Below are positions 26,058-34,409 of a stretch of 41,755 nucleotides of DNA, piece after piece. Location: NCBI RefSeq assembly GCF_900446215.1, contig NZ_UAQZ01000008.1, positions 1-41,755 on the forward strand. The letters run 5' to 3'. This stretch comes from Burkholderia cenocepacia. GTDB lineage: Bacteria; Pseudomonadota; Gammaproteobacteria; Burkholderiales; Burkholderiaceae. The notes below the pieces were generated by a model, which did not search any database, had not been told where the DNA came from, and saw nothing but the letters and a program-made list of their open reading frames with translations. The position numbers and the translations under genes are program-made. Position 1 is the first letter of the stretch. Each line of letters begins with the position of its first letter.

Positions 26058-27029
26058 ATGTCTTTCCTGTCGCTGTCCGACGTCTATCGCGCGCGCCGCC
26101 GCCTCGCCGGGCGCGCCGACGGTACGCCGCTCGTCGCGTCCGCCGCGCTGTCCGCGCGGGTCGGCGCCCCCGTTCATCTGAAGCTCGAAACGCTGCAGCC
26201 GACCGGCAGCTTCAAGCTGCGCGGCGCGACCAACGCGCTCGCGGAACTTGCCGCGCAGCGCGTGACGCGCGTGGTCACCGCGTCCACCGGCAACCACGGC
26301 CGCGCGGTCGCGCATGCGGCACGCGCGCTCGGCATCGACGCGGCCGTCTGCATGTCGTCGCTCGTGCCGGCCAACAAGGTCGACGCGGTCGCGGCGCTCG
26401 GCGCGCGCGTGGTGATCGTCGGCGACAGCCAGGACGACGCGCAGGTCGAAGCGCGGCGGCTGGTGCGCGACGAAGGCTACGCGTACGTGCCGCCGTTCGA
26501 CGATCCGCGCATCATCGCCGGCCAGGCGACGATCGGCGTCGAGATTCTGGAAGCGCTGCCCGATACCGCGACGCTCGTCGTGCCGCTGTCGGGCGGCGGC
26601 CTGTTTAGCGGCGTCGCGTTTGCCGCGAAGGCGATCCGGCCGCCGATCGAGGTGATCGGCGTCTCGATGGCGCGCGGCGCCGCGATGCATGCGAGCCTCG
26701 CGGCCGGCCGCCCGGTCGACGTCGACGAGCAGCCGACGCTGGCCGATTCGCTCGGCGGCGGCATTGGCCTCGACAACCGCTACACGTTCGACATGACGCG
26801 CGCGCTGGCCGACGACGTCGTGCTGCTCGACGAGCCGTCGATCGCGCGCGGCATCGCGCATGCGTATCGGGAAGAACGGCTCGTCGTCGAAGGCGCCGGC
26901 GCGGTCGGCCTCGCCGCATTGCTGGACGAGCGGATCGTGCGCCGCGATCGCGGCGGCCCGATCGTGGTCGTCGTGAGCGGCGCGAACATCGACATGGCCG
27001 CGCATCGCCGGCTCGTTTCGGAGCACTGA
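26058..27029 (+). CDS. eutB: EutB: threonine dehydratase-like hydroxyectoine enzyme
   Basis: A 323-residue fold-type II PLP enzyme related to threonine dehydratase and serine racemase. The PLP lysine is K53 in PTGSFKLRGA. The substrate loop TASTGNHGRAVAHAAR lies near 76-91, and the phosphate-binding loop LSGGGLFSGVAFAAKAI near 178-194. In ectoine gene clusters EutB is paired with EutC and is thought to convert a hydroxyectoine breakdown product towards diaminobutyrate. The pairing with eutC (1-bp gap) and position after enuR give the assignment; sequence alone would fit a generic threonine dehydratase. Start ATG 26058. Confidence 0.82.
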   Translation: MSFLSLSDVYRARRRLAGRADGTPLVASAALSARVGAPVHLKLETLQPTGSFKLRGATNALAELAAQRVTRVVTASTGNHGRAVAHAARALGIDAAVCMSSLVPANKVDAVAALGARVVIVGDSQDDAQVEARRLVRDEGYAYVPPFDDPRIIAGQATIGVEILEALPDTATLVVPLSGGGLFSGVAFAAKAIRPPIEVIGVSMARGAAMHASLAAGRPVDVDEQPTLADSLGGGIGLDNRYTFDMTRALADDVVLLDEPSIARGIAHAYREERLVVEGAGAVGLAALLDERIVRRDRGGPIVVVVSGANIDMAAHRRLVSEH

Positions 27030-27030
27030 C

Positions 27031-28035
27031 ATGGCCCATCCCGTCACGTTGCTCGGCCAGGCGCAATTGCGTGCGCTGGTGTCGCTCGATCTCGCCGCGA
27101 TCGACCAGGTCGAGGCCGCGTTCGCGTCGCTCGCGACCGACGCCGTCGTGATGCCGCCGATCCTGAATCTCGCGCTGCCGGCGCGCCACGCCGAAGTGGA
27201 CGTGAAGACCGCGTACCTGCCGCGCTTCGACAGCTTCGCGATCAAGGTCAGCCCCGGCTTCTTCGACAATCCGTCGCTCGGGCTGCCGAGCCTGAACGGG
27301 CTGATGCTCGTGCTGTCGGCCCGCACCGGCGTGACCGAGGCCGTGCTGCTCGACAACGGCTACCTGACGGCCGTGCGCACCGCGGCGGCCGGCGCCGTGG
27401 CCGCGCGCCGGCTCGCGCGCGCCGATGCGCACCGCGCGGCGATCATCGGTGCGGGCGAGCAGGCGCGGTTGCAACTCGCCGCGCTGAGGTTGGTGCGCGA
27501 CATCACCCACGTGACGGTGTGGGCGCGCGACACCGCGCGGGCCGCGCAGTTCGCGGCCGACGTGCGCGCGGCGCACGGCATCGATGCGACGGTCGCGCGC
27601 TCGGTGCATGCGGCGCTGGCCGACGCGGACATCGCGGTGACGACCACGCCGAGCCGCGCGCCGCTCGTGCACGCGGAGGACTTGCATCCCGGGCTGCACG
27701 TGACGGCGATGGGTTCGGACGCCGATTACAAGACCGAACTCGCGCCGTCGGTGTTCGGCGCGGCACGCTATTTCTGCGACCGGCTGCAGCAGACCCGCGT
27801 GGCCGGCGAGCTCGCGCATGCGATCGCGGCTGGCGTGGTCGCGGCCGATGCGGTGTTTCCGGAGCTCGGCGAAATCATCGCCGGCCGGCGCGAAGGCCGC
27901 ACGCATCGCGACGACATCACGATCTGCGACCTGACCGGCACCGGCGCGCAGGACACCGCGATCGCCGTGCTCGCGCTGCAGCGCGCCCGCGCGGCCGAAG
28001 CGGGCACGATTTTTCACAACGACCTCACGACTTGA
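27031..28035 (+). CDS. eutC: EutC: ornithine cyclodeaminase/mu-crystallin family enzyme
   Basis: A 334-residue NAD(P)-dependent enzyme. The N-terminal dimerisation part includes VDVKTAYLPRFDSFAIKVSPGF (substrate-binding Lys near 69). The Rossmann part carries AAIIGAGEQARLQLAALRLVRD near 132-153, which is the dinucleotide loop, and TTTPSRAPLVHAEDLHPGLHVTAMGSDA near 208-235. It resembles ornithine cyclodeaminase and alanine dehydrogenase relatives. In ectoine clusters EutC acts with EutB in converting the hydroxyectoine-derived intermediate. It lies 1 bp after eutB and 10 bp before doeA. Confidence 0.83.
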   Translation: MAHPVTLLGQAQLRALVSLDLAAIDQVEAAFASLATDAVVMPPILNLALPARHAEVDVKTAYLPRFDSFAIKVSPGFFDNPSLGLPSLNGLMLVLSARTGVTEAVLLDNGYLTAVRTAAAGAVAARRLARADAHRAAIIGAGEQARLQLAALRLVRDITHVTVWARDTARAAQFAADVRAAHGIDATVARSVHAALADADIAVTTTPSRAPLVHAEDLHPGLHVTAMGSDADYKTELAPSVFGAARYFCDRLQQTRVAGELAHAIAAGVVAADAVFPELGEIIAGRREGRTHRDDITICDLTGTGAQDTAIAVLALQRARAAEAGTIFHNDLTT

Positions 28036-28045
28036 GAGGAGACAG

Positions 28046-29254
28046 ATGGCCGCAGTCATCGAAACCAACGAAGCCGCGCCGCGTCTCGCGTTCGCGCGCA
28101 GCGAATATGCTGCGCGGATCGCGAAGACGCGTGCGGCGATGGAGCGGGCCGGCATCGACCTGCTGATCGTCACCGACCCGACCAACATGGGCTGGCTGAC
28201 CGGCTATGACGGCTGGTCGTTCTACGTGCACCAGTGCGTGCTGCTTGCACTGGACGGCGAACCCGTGTGGTTCGGCCGCAGCCAGGACGCGAACGGCGCG
28301 AAGCGCACCGCGTTCATGGCGCACGAAAACATCGTCGGCTACCCCGATCATTACGTGCAGTCGAGCGCGCGCCATCCGATGGATTACCTGTCGACCGAGG
28401 TGATCGCGGCACGCGGCTGGAGCACGCTGCGCATCGGCGTCGAGCTCGACAACTACTACTTCAGCGCGGCGGCGTACGCGTCGCTGCAGCGGCATCTGCC
28501 GGGCGCGCGCTGGGTCGATGCGACCGCGCTCGTCAACTGGCAGCGCGCGGTGAAGTCCCCGCGCGAGATCGAGTACATGCGCGTGGCCGCCCGCATCGTC
28601 GAACGGATGCACGCGCACATCGTCGAGACGATCGAGCCGGGCATGAAGAAAAGCGACCTGGTCGCGCAGATCTATGCGACCGGGATCGGCGGCGCGGACG
28701 GCTTCGGCGGCGACTATCCGGCGATCGTGCCGCTGTTGCCCACCGGCGCGGATGCTGCCGCGCCGCACCTGACCTGGGACGACTCGACGTTCGCGCGCGG
28801 CGCCGGCACGTTCTTCGAGATCGCCGGCTGCTACCGCCGCTATCACTGCCCGCTGTCGCGCACCGTCTATCTCGGCAAGCCGCCCGCGCACTTCATCGAA
28901 GGCGAGCGCGCGGTGGTCGAGGGCATCGAGGCCGGGCTCGCGGCAGCGAAGCCGGGCAACGTGTGCGAGGACATCGCGAACGCGTTCTTCGCGGTGCTGC
29001 GCCGCGCGGGCATCGAGAAGGACAGCCGCTGCGGCTATCCGATCGGTGCAAGCTATCCGCCCGACTGGGGCGAGCGCACGATGAGCCTGCGTCCGGGCGA
29101 CCGGACGGTGCTCGAACCCGGCATGACGTTCCATTTCATGCCGGGGCTGTGGCTCGACGACTGGGGGCTGGAGATCACGGAAAGCATCCTGATCACTGAG
29201 ACCGGCGTCGAGACGTTCTGCAACGTGCCGCGCAAGCTGTTCGTGAAGGAGTAG
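28046..29254 (+). CDS. doeA: Ectoine hydrolase (DoeA/EutD)
   Basis: A 402-residue M24-type (creatinase/prolidase fold) enzyme that opens the ectoine ring to give N-acetyl-2,4-diaminobutyrate. The N-terminal creatinase domain covers about 1-165 (RIAKTRAAMERAGIDLLIVTDPTNMGWLTGYDGWSFYVHQ). The pita-bread domain covers about 170-402 (AVKSPREIEYMRVAARIVERM, AGTFFEIAGCYRRYHCPLSRTVYLG, GYPIGASYPPDWGERTMSL, FHFMPGLWLDDWGLEITESILIT). The usual five metal ligands of M24 peptidases are not all present, as in known DoeA, which works without the standard metal set. RBS GAGGAGA precedes the ATG. Confidence 0.88.
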   Translation: MAAVIETNEAAPRLAFARSEYAARIAKTRAAMERAGIDLLIVTDPTNMGWLTGYDGWSFYVHQCVLLALDGEPVWFGRSQDANGAKRTAFMAHENIVGYPDHYVQSSARHPMDYLSTEVIAARGWSTLRIGVELDNYYFSAAAYASLQRHLPGARWVDATALVNWQRAVKSPREIEYMRVAARIVERMHAHIVETIEPGMKKSDLVAQIYATGIGGADGFGGDYPAIVPLLPTGADAAAPHLTWDDSTFARGAGTFFEIAGCYRRYHCPLSRTVYLGKPPAHFIEGERAVVEGIEAGLAAAKPGNVCEDIANAFFAVLRRAGIEKDSRCGYPIGASYPPDWGERTMSLRPGDRTVLEPGMTFHFMPGLWLDDWGLEITESILITETGVETFCNVPRKLFVKE

Positions 29255-29258
29255 GGCG

Positions 29259-30284
29259 ATGCGTGCTTCCCCGATTACGCCGACCGTCGATTTCGACGCG
29301 GACGGCGAACAGCACGGCTTCCTGAAGCTGCCTTACTCGCGCGACGATTCCGCGTGGGGCGCGATCATGATTCCGGTGACCGTCGTGAAGCGCGGCGACG
29401 GGCCGACGGTGTTGCTGACCGGCGGCAACCACGGCGACGAATACGAGGGGCCGGTCGCGCTGTCGAAGCTCGCCGGTTCGCTGAAGGCGGCCGACGTGAC
29501 CGGCCGCGTGATCGTCGTGCCGTTCATGAACTATCCGGCGTTCCGCGCCGGCTGCCGCACGTCGCCGATCGATGCCGGCAACCTGAACCGCAGCTTCCCG
29601 GGCCGGCCGGACGGCACCGTGACCGAGAAGATCGCCGATTACTTCCAGCGCCACCTGCTGCCGCTCGCGACGCACGTGCTCGACATTCACGCGGGCGGGC
29701 GCACGCTCGACTTCGTGCCGTTCGCGGCGATTCACGTGCTGGAGGATCGCGAGCAGGAAGCGCGCTGCGAGCGTGCGATGCGCGCGTTCGGCGCGCCGTA
29801 TTCGATGCGCATGCTGGAACTCGACAGCGTCGGTCTCTACGACAGCGCGGCCGAGGAAGCCGGCAAGGTGTTCGTGTCGACCGAGCTGGGCGGCGGCGGC
29901 ACGTCGACGGCGGCGAGCGTCGCGATCGCCGAGCGCGGCGTGTACGGATTTCTCGCGCATGCGGGCGTGATCGCGAAGGACGTCGTGGACGGCAACGCGC
30001 CACGTACGACGACGCTGCTCGACATGCCGGACGGTTCGTGCTTCACGACGAGCGAGCATCACGGGCTGCTCGAGATGTGCCGCGATCTCGGCACCGAGGT
30101 CGACGCCGGCGACGTGCTCGCGCGCGTGCACGCCGTCGACCGCACGGGCGTCGCGCCGGTCGAATACGTCGCGCGGCGGCGCGGGCTGCTCGCGGCCCGG
30201 CACTTCCCGGGCATCGTACAGCCCGGCGACACGGTCGCGGTGGTGGCCGACATCGTCGAGCGCAACATTCCGGTGGCCGTATGA
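29259..30284 (+). CDS. doeB: N-acetyl-2,4-diaminobutyrate deacetylase (DoeB/EutE)
   Basis: A 341-residue zinc enzyme of the succinylglutamate desuccinylase/aspartoacylase family that removes the acetyl group from N-alpha-acetyl-2,4-diaminobutyrate. Zinc-site motifs are GGNHGDEYEGPVAL near residues 56-69 (His and Glu ligands) and HVLDIHAGGRTLDFVPF near 141-157 (His ligand). NLNRSFPGRPDGTVTEKIADYF near 110 fits the substrate-binding Asn-Arg pair. The catalytic Glu is likely in STELGGGG near 208. The C-terminal domain is a beta-rich lipoyl-like fold typical of this family. Four bp separate it from doeA and 13 bp from asnC. Confidence 0.88.
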   Translation: MRASPITPTVDFDADGEQHGFLKLPYSRDDSAWGAIMIPVTVVKRGDGPTVLLTGGNHGDEYEGPVALSKLAGSLKAADVTGRVIVVPFMNYPAFRAGCRTSPIDAGNLNRSFPGRPDGTVTEKIADYFQRHLLPLATHVLDIHAGGRTLDFVPFAAIHVLEDREQEARCERAMRAFGAPYSMRMLELDSVGLYDSAAEEAGKVFVSTELGGGGTSTAASVAIAERGVYGFLAHAGVIAKDVVDGNAPRTTTLLDMPDGSCFTTSEHHGLLEMCRDLGTEVDAGDVLARVHAVDRTGVAPVEYVARRRGLLAARHFPGIVQPGDTVAVVADIVERNIPVAV

Positions 30285-30297
30285 GGACGCGCACGAC

Positions 30298-30768
30298 GTG
30301 ATCAAGCTCGACCGATACGACCTCGCGATCTTACGCCTGCTCGAGCGCGACGGGCGCATCACGAAGTCGAAGCTCGCCGAGGCCGTGAACCTGTCGATTT
30401 CGCCGGCATGGGAGCGCGTGCGCAAGCTGGAGGAAAGCGGCGTGATTCGCGGCTATCGCGCGGACGTCGACTGGATCGGCGCGTTCTCGGGCAGCCGCAT
30501 CGTCGTCGAGGTGACGCTGTCGCGGCACACCGCGCCCGACATGCGGCGCTTCGAGGATCGCGTGGCCGCGGCACCCGAGGTCGCGCAGTGCTACGCGACG
30601 GGTGGCGGCGTCGACTACGTGCTGCACGTGGTCGCGCGCGACATCGACCATTACCAGCGCTTCATCGATGCGCTGCTGATGGAAGACCTCGGCATCGAGC
30701 GCTACTTCACGTACATCGTGACGAAGGTCGTGAAGTGCGCATCCGGCGGCGCGCCGGACTGGCTGTAA
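30298..30768 (+). CDS. asnC: Lrp/AsnC-family regulator of the ectoine cluster
   Basis: A 156-residue feast/famine regulator. The N-terminal HTH covers about 4-62 (YDLAILRLLERDGRITKSKLAEAVNLSISPAWERVRKLEESGVI). The C-terminal RAM/AsnC ligand domain covers about 70-150 (VVEVTLSRHTAPDMRRFEDRV, CYATGGGVDYVLHVVARDIDHYQRFIDAL). Start codon is GTG 30298, 13 bp after doeB. An asnC/doeX gene at this place is typical of ectoine catabolic clusters, where it activates the operon together with EnuR. Repeats in the 121-bp gap downstream may be its sites. Confidence 0.87.
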   Translation: MIKLDRYDLAILRLLERDGRITKSKLAEAVNLSISPAWERVRKLEESGVIRGYRADVDWIGAFSGSRIVVEVTLSRHTAPDMRRFEDRVAAAPEVAQCYATGGGVDYVLHVVARDIDHYQRFIDALLMEDLGIERYFTYIVTKVVKCASGGAPDWL

Positions 30769-30793
30769 AAGTTCGCGCCGACGCGCGGCAATA

Positions 30794-30836
30794 CGGAAAA
30801 AACCGGCATTTCCGGCCGTGCAAACCGAAATTTCCG
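30794..30836. promoter_or_regulatory. Repeats between asnC and doeC, candidate AsnC sites
   Basis: ATTTCCG occurs at 30808 and 30830, 22 bp apart, and CGGAA at 30794 forms an inverted repeat with the first. The 121-bp gap is the longest inside the operon, so an internal promoter is possible here. Confidence 0.4.
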
Positions 30837-30889
30837 CATGCGCCGGCGCGACACAATGAAGTCCGTGCCCACCAACGAGGAGACGCAGC

Positions 30890-32368
30890 ATGCTGCCCGG
30901 ACACCCCGTTCTGTTCAAGTCGACCTGCTATGTCGACGGTCGCTGGATCCACAGCGACAGTGCCGCGACGGTCGCCGTCGTGAACCCCGCGGACCAGGCC
31001 GTGATCGGCCACGTGCCGATGCTCGAACGCGCACAGATCGTCGCGGCCGTCGACGCCGCGCAGCGCGCGTACGAGACCTGGCGCTGGACGCCGCAAGCGG
31101 TGCGCAGCGCGGCGTTGCTGCGCTGGCATGCGCTGATCCTGCGTCACGTCGACGATCTGGCCGCGCTGCTGTCGCTGGAACAGGGCAAGCCGCTGGCCGA
31201 AGCGCGCGGCGAGATCCGCTATGCGGCGAGCTTCGTCGAATGGTTCGCGAGCGAGGCGAAACGCGTCGCGGGTCGCACGATCCCGACGCATATCGACGGC
31301 GCGCATCTCGGCACCGTGATGGAGCCGGTCGGCGTCGCCGCGCTGATCACGCCGTGGAATTTCCCGGCCGCGATGATCACGCGCAAGGCGGCGGCCGCGA
31401 TCGCGGTCGGGTGCGCCGTGGTCGTGAAGCCCGCGCACGAAACGCCGTTCTCGGCGCTCGCGCTCGCGCAACTCGCTGACGAGGCCGGCTTGCCGGCCGG
31501 CGTGTTCAACGTCGTGCTCGGCGAACCGCAGATGGCGATGGAAACGCTGGTCGGCGATGCGCGCGTGCGTGCGGTGAGCTTCACCGGCTCGACGCGCGTC
31601 GGCCGGCTCGTGACCGAAACCGCCGCGAAGGCCGGCATCCGCAAGATCGCGCTCGAACTGGGCGGCAATGCGCCGTTCATCGTGACCGAGGATGCGGACG
31701 TCGACCAGGCGGTACAGGTTGCCGTCGGCGCGAAGTTCCAGACGTCCGGCCAGGACTGCTGCGCGGCGAACCGGATGCTCGTCGCCCGACCGCTGTACGA
31801 CACGTTCGTCGAACGGTATGCGCACGCGGTGCGGGCGCTGAAGACGGGCCCCGCGTTCGAGCCGGGCGTGGACATCGGTCCGTTGATGCACCAGGCCGCG
31901 TTCGACGCGACCGTGGCGCGGGTCGAGGATGCGCGGGCACGCGGCGCACGCATCGTCGCGGGCGGCCGGCCGCACGCGCTCGGTGGCTGGTTCTACGAGC
32001 CGACCGTGATCGCGGATGCCGCGCCCGGCATGCGCGTGGTCGACGAGGAAAACTTCGCGCCGATCTCGGCCGTCAGCGCGTTCGACACGCTCGACGAAGC
32101 GGTCGAAACGGCCAACGACACCGAGTACGGCCTCGCCGCGTACGTGTGCGCGACCCGCATCGACACGATCTTCCAACTGGTGCGGCGGCTCGATTTCGCG
32201 ATGGTGTCGGTCAACGGCGTGAAATTCACCGGTGCGCCGATCCCGTTCGGCGGGATGAAGGCGTCGGGCCTCGGGCGCGAAGGCGGCGCCGAAGGCTTCG
32301 AGCTGTTCACGGAAACCAAGTACTTCTGCCTCGGCAATCTCGGCCTGCCTGTTGCGGCGACGGCCTGA
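30890..32368 (+). CDS. doeC: Aspartate-semialdehyde dehydrogenase of ectoine catabolism (DoeC/Ssd)
   Basis: A 492-residue NAD(P)-dependent aldehyde dehydrogenase, closest in motifs to succinate-semialdehyde dehydrogenase GabD. PWNFPAAMITRKAAAAIAVGCAVVVKPAHETPFSALAL (shown in parts, near 154-190) forms the cofactor site. VSFTGSTRVGRLV near 230 is the Rossmann loop, IALELGGNAPFIV near 252 holds the catalytic Glu, and GQDCCAANR places the catalytic Cys at residue 290. In ectoine breakdown the enzyme oxidises aspartate-semialdehyde to aspartate. Intact and of usual length. It is 20 bp before doeD. Without the cluster it would be annotated simply as GabD-like. Confidence 0.85.
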   Translation: MLPGHPVLFKSTCYVDGRWIHSDSAATVAVVNPADQAVIGHVPMLERAQIVAAVDAAQRAYETWRWTPQAVRSAALLRWHALILRHVDDLAALLSLEQGKPLAEARGEIRYAASFVEWFASEAKRVAGRTIPTHIDGAHLGTVMEPVGVAALITPWNFPAAMITRKAAAAIAVGCAVVVKPAHETPFSALALAQLADEAGLPAGVFNVVLGEPQMAMETLVGDARVRAVSFTGSTRVGRLVTETAAKAGIRKIALELGGNAPFIVTEDADVDQAVQVAVGAKFQTSGQDCCAANRMLVARPLYDTFVERYAHAVRALKTGPAFEPGVDIGPLMHQAAFDATVARVEDARARGARIVAGGRPHALGGWFYEPTVIADAAPGMRVVDEENFAPISAVSAFDTLDEAVETANDTEYGLAAYVCATRIDTIFQLVRRLDFAMVSVNGVKFTGAPIPFGGMKASGLGREGGAEGFELFTETKYFCLGNLGLPVAATA

Positions 32369-32388
32369 CCCATTCAAAGGAGCTCATC

Positions 32389-33783
32389 ATGACGAAATCG
32401 ATCGACGCACTGCTGCGCGAGGACCGTGCCCACTTCATGCACCCGTCGACGCACGCATACGACCACGAGACCGGCGCGCTGCCGGGCAAGATCGTGCGCG
32501 GCGGCGAAGGCATCCGCATCGAGGATCACCAGGGCAAGCGCTACATCGACGCGTTCGCCGGCCTCTATTGCGTGAACATCGGCTATGGCCGCACCGAAGT
32601 GGCCGACGCGATGTACGAACAGGCGAAGCAGCTCGCGTACTACCACACGTACGTCGGCCACGCGTCGGACGCGATCATCGAGTTGTCGTCGCGGATCATC
32701 GACTGGTCGCCGGCGGGGATGAAGAAGGTCTATTACGGGATGTCGGGTTCCGACGCGAACGAGACGCAGGTCAAGATCGTCTGGTACTACAACAACGTGC
32801 TCGGCCGCCCGAACAAGAAGAAGATCATCTCGCGCGAGCGCGGCTATCACGGCTCGGGCATCGTGACGGGCAGCCTCACGGGCCTGCCGAGCTTTCACCA
32901 GCATTTCGACCTGCCGATCGACCGCGTGAAGCATACGGTGTGTCCGCACTGGTATCGCAAGGCGCCGGCCGGCATGAGCGAGGCGCAGTTCGTCGCGTAC
33001 TGCGTCGACGAGCTCGAGAAGCTGATCGCCCGCGAGGGCGCCGATACGGTCGCCGCGTTCATCGCGGAGCCGGTGATGGGCACGGGCGGCATCATCGAAC
33101 CGCCGGCCGGCTACTGGCCCGCGATCCAGGCCGTGCTGCGCAAGCACGACATCCTGCTGATCTCCGATGAAGTCGTGTGCGGGTTCGGGCGGCTCGGCTC
33201 GAAGATGGGCGCGCAGCACTTCGGGATCGAGCCCGACCTGATTACGGTCGCGAAAGGGCTGACGAGCGCGTATGCGCCGCTGTCGGGCGTGATCGTCGGC
33301 GAGAAGGTGTGGGACGTGATCGCGCGCGGCTCGCAGGAACACGGGCCGATGGGGCACGGCTGGACGTATTCCGGTCATCCGGTATGCGCGGCCGCCGCGC
33401 TCGCGAACCTCGCGATCCTCGAGCGCGAGAACCTGGTCGGCAACGCGGCCGACGTCGGCGGCTACTTCGGCGCGAAGCTGCGCGACGCATTCGGCGCGCA
33501 TCCGCTCGTCGGCGAGGTGCGCAGCGTCGGCATGCTGGCCGCGCTCGAATTCATGGCCGACAAGGACGCGCGCACGCCGTTCGATCCCGCGCTGAAGATC
33601 GGTGCGCAGGTGTCGGCGGCCGCGTTGCAGCGCGGCGTGATCGCGCGGGCGATGCCGCACGGCGACATTCTCGGCTTTGCGCCGCCGCTCGTGATGACGC
33701 GTGCGGAGGCTGACGAGATCGTCGCGATCGTCAAGGATGCGGTGGACGAGGTCGCCGAGCGGAACCTGTCGGCCGTCGCGTGA
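32389..33783 (+). CDS. doeD: Diaminobutyrate aminotransferase of ectoine catabolism (DoeD/Atf)
   Basis: A 464-residue class III omega-aminotransferase that should turn 2,4-diaminobutyrate into aspartate-semialdehyde. Motifs are GIRIEDHQGKRYIDAFAGLYCVNIGYG near 39-65, YYGMSGSDANETQVKIVWYY near 116-135 (phosphate cup), SRERGYHGSGIVTGSLTG near 148, the aspartate of ILLISDEVVCGFGRLGS near 255-271, and PLP lysine K289 in TVAKGLTSAYAPLSG. A clear AAGGAG lies 6 bp before ATG 32389. Last gene of the ectoine cluster; 56 bp after its stop the IS3-type element is inserted, leaving the gene whole. Confidence 0.87.
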   Translation: MTKSIDALLREDRAHFMHPSTHAYDHETGALPGKIVRGGEGIRIEDHQGKRYIDAFAGLYCVNIGYGRTEVADAMYEQAKQLAYYHTYVGHASDAIIELSSRIIDWSPAGMKKVYYGMSGSDANETQVKIVWYYNNVLGRPNKKKIISRERGYHGSGIVTGSLTGLPSFHQHFDLPIDRVKHTVCPHWYRKAPAGMSEAQFVAYCVDELEKLIAREGADTVAAFIAEPVMGTGGIIEPPAGYWPAIQAVLRKHDILLISDEVVCGFGRLGSKMGAQHFGIEPDLITVAKGLTSAYAPLSGVIVGEKVWDVIARGSQEHGPMGHGWTYSGHPVCAAAALANLAILERENLVGNAADVGGYFGAKLRDAFGAHPLVGEVRSVGMLAALEFMADKDARTPFDPALKIGAQVSAAALQRGVIARAMPHGDILGFAPPLVMTRAEADEIVAIVKDAVDEVAERNLSAVA

Positions 33784-33835
33784 CGTTCGAGCGGTGCTGA
33801 TGCGCGCCTCGGCGCGCGAGCTGACGCCGCCGCAT

Positions 33836-33839
33836 GCAA
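33836..33839. repeat. Target site duplication, left copy
   Basis: GCAA directly before the left inverted repeat, matching GCAA at 35279-35282. Four bases is usual for this IS group. Confidence 0.7.
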
Positions 33840-33849
33840 TGAACTGAAC

Positions 33850-33883
33850 CCCAAAAGTTGGACGCCAACTTTTGGGTTTTTTT
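33850..33883 (+). terminator. Intrinsic terminator inside the IS left end
   Basis: A perfect 12-bp stem, CCCAAAAGTTGG / CCAACTTTTGGG with a 3-nt ACG loop (33850-33876), followed by seven T. It ends one base before the orfA start codon. It should stop transcription from the ectoine operon entering the transposase and also hide the ribosome site. The left half doubles as part of the inverted repeat. Confidence 0.8.
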
Positions 33884-33884
33884 C

Positions 33885-34409
33885 ATGGCGAGATATACCG
33901 AGCAGTTCAAGCTATCGGTAGTGAAGCGGTGCATCGGGGGGGAAGCCATACGCGCGGTGGCGCGAACGCATGGCTTGAGTCACTCGACGGTTTCCCAGTG
34001 GTACGCCACATACCAGGCTCATGGTAAGGACGGCGTGCGTAGGAAGTACAACTCATACGATGTGGCGTTCAGGCTCAAAGTTGTTCAGCACATGCGCGAG
34101 CATGGCGTGTCGAGCAAGGAAGCGGCGGCGCGGTTCAATATTCGCAATCCGAGCGCGGTGCTCGAATGGGCTCGCCGCTATGATGATGGTGGTTTGACTG
34201 CCCTCGCGCCGAGGCCCAAAGGCCGCCGCCCAACCGCAATGCCAAAAACACCGCCTGCTCAGCCTCTGAACCCTACCGATGGCACGGATACCCGTACCCG
34301 CGAGGACCTGCTTCAGGAACTGAACTACCTGCGCATGGAGAACGCGTATCTAAAAAAGCTGAGGGCCTTGGTTCAGGCGCAGGCTGTACCGCGCAAAAAG
34401 CGCAAATAG
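33885..34409 (+). CDS. IS3-family transposase OrfA
   Basis: A 174-residue protein with two helix-turn-helix units typical of IS150-group OrfA: RYTEQFKLSVVKRCIGGEAI with HGLSHSTVSQWYATYQAHG, then YDVAFRLKVVQHMREHGVSSKEAAARF with NPSAVLEWARRYDDGG. A leucine-zipper-like end follows (REDLLQELNYLRMENAYLKKL) for multimerisation. It binds the IS ends. Start ATG 33885 follows the T run of the terminator and has no Shine-Dalgarno, so expression is probably low. The stop TAG shares a base with the OrfB start (ATAGTG). Confidence 0.9.
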   Translation: MARYTEQFKLSVVKRCIGGEAIRAVARTHGLSHSTVSQWYATYQAHGKDGVRRKYNSYDVAFRLKVVQHMREHGVSSKEAAARFNIRNPSAVLEWARRYDDGGLTALAPRPKGRRPTAMPKTPPAQPLNPTDGTDTRTREDLLQELNYLRMENAYLKKLRALVQAQAVPRKKRK

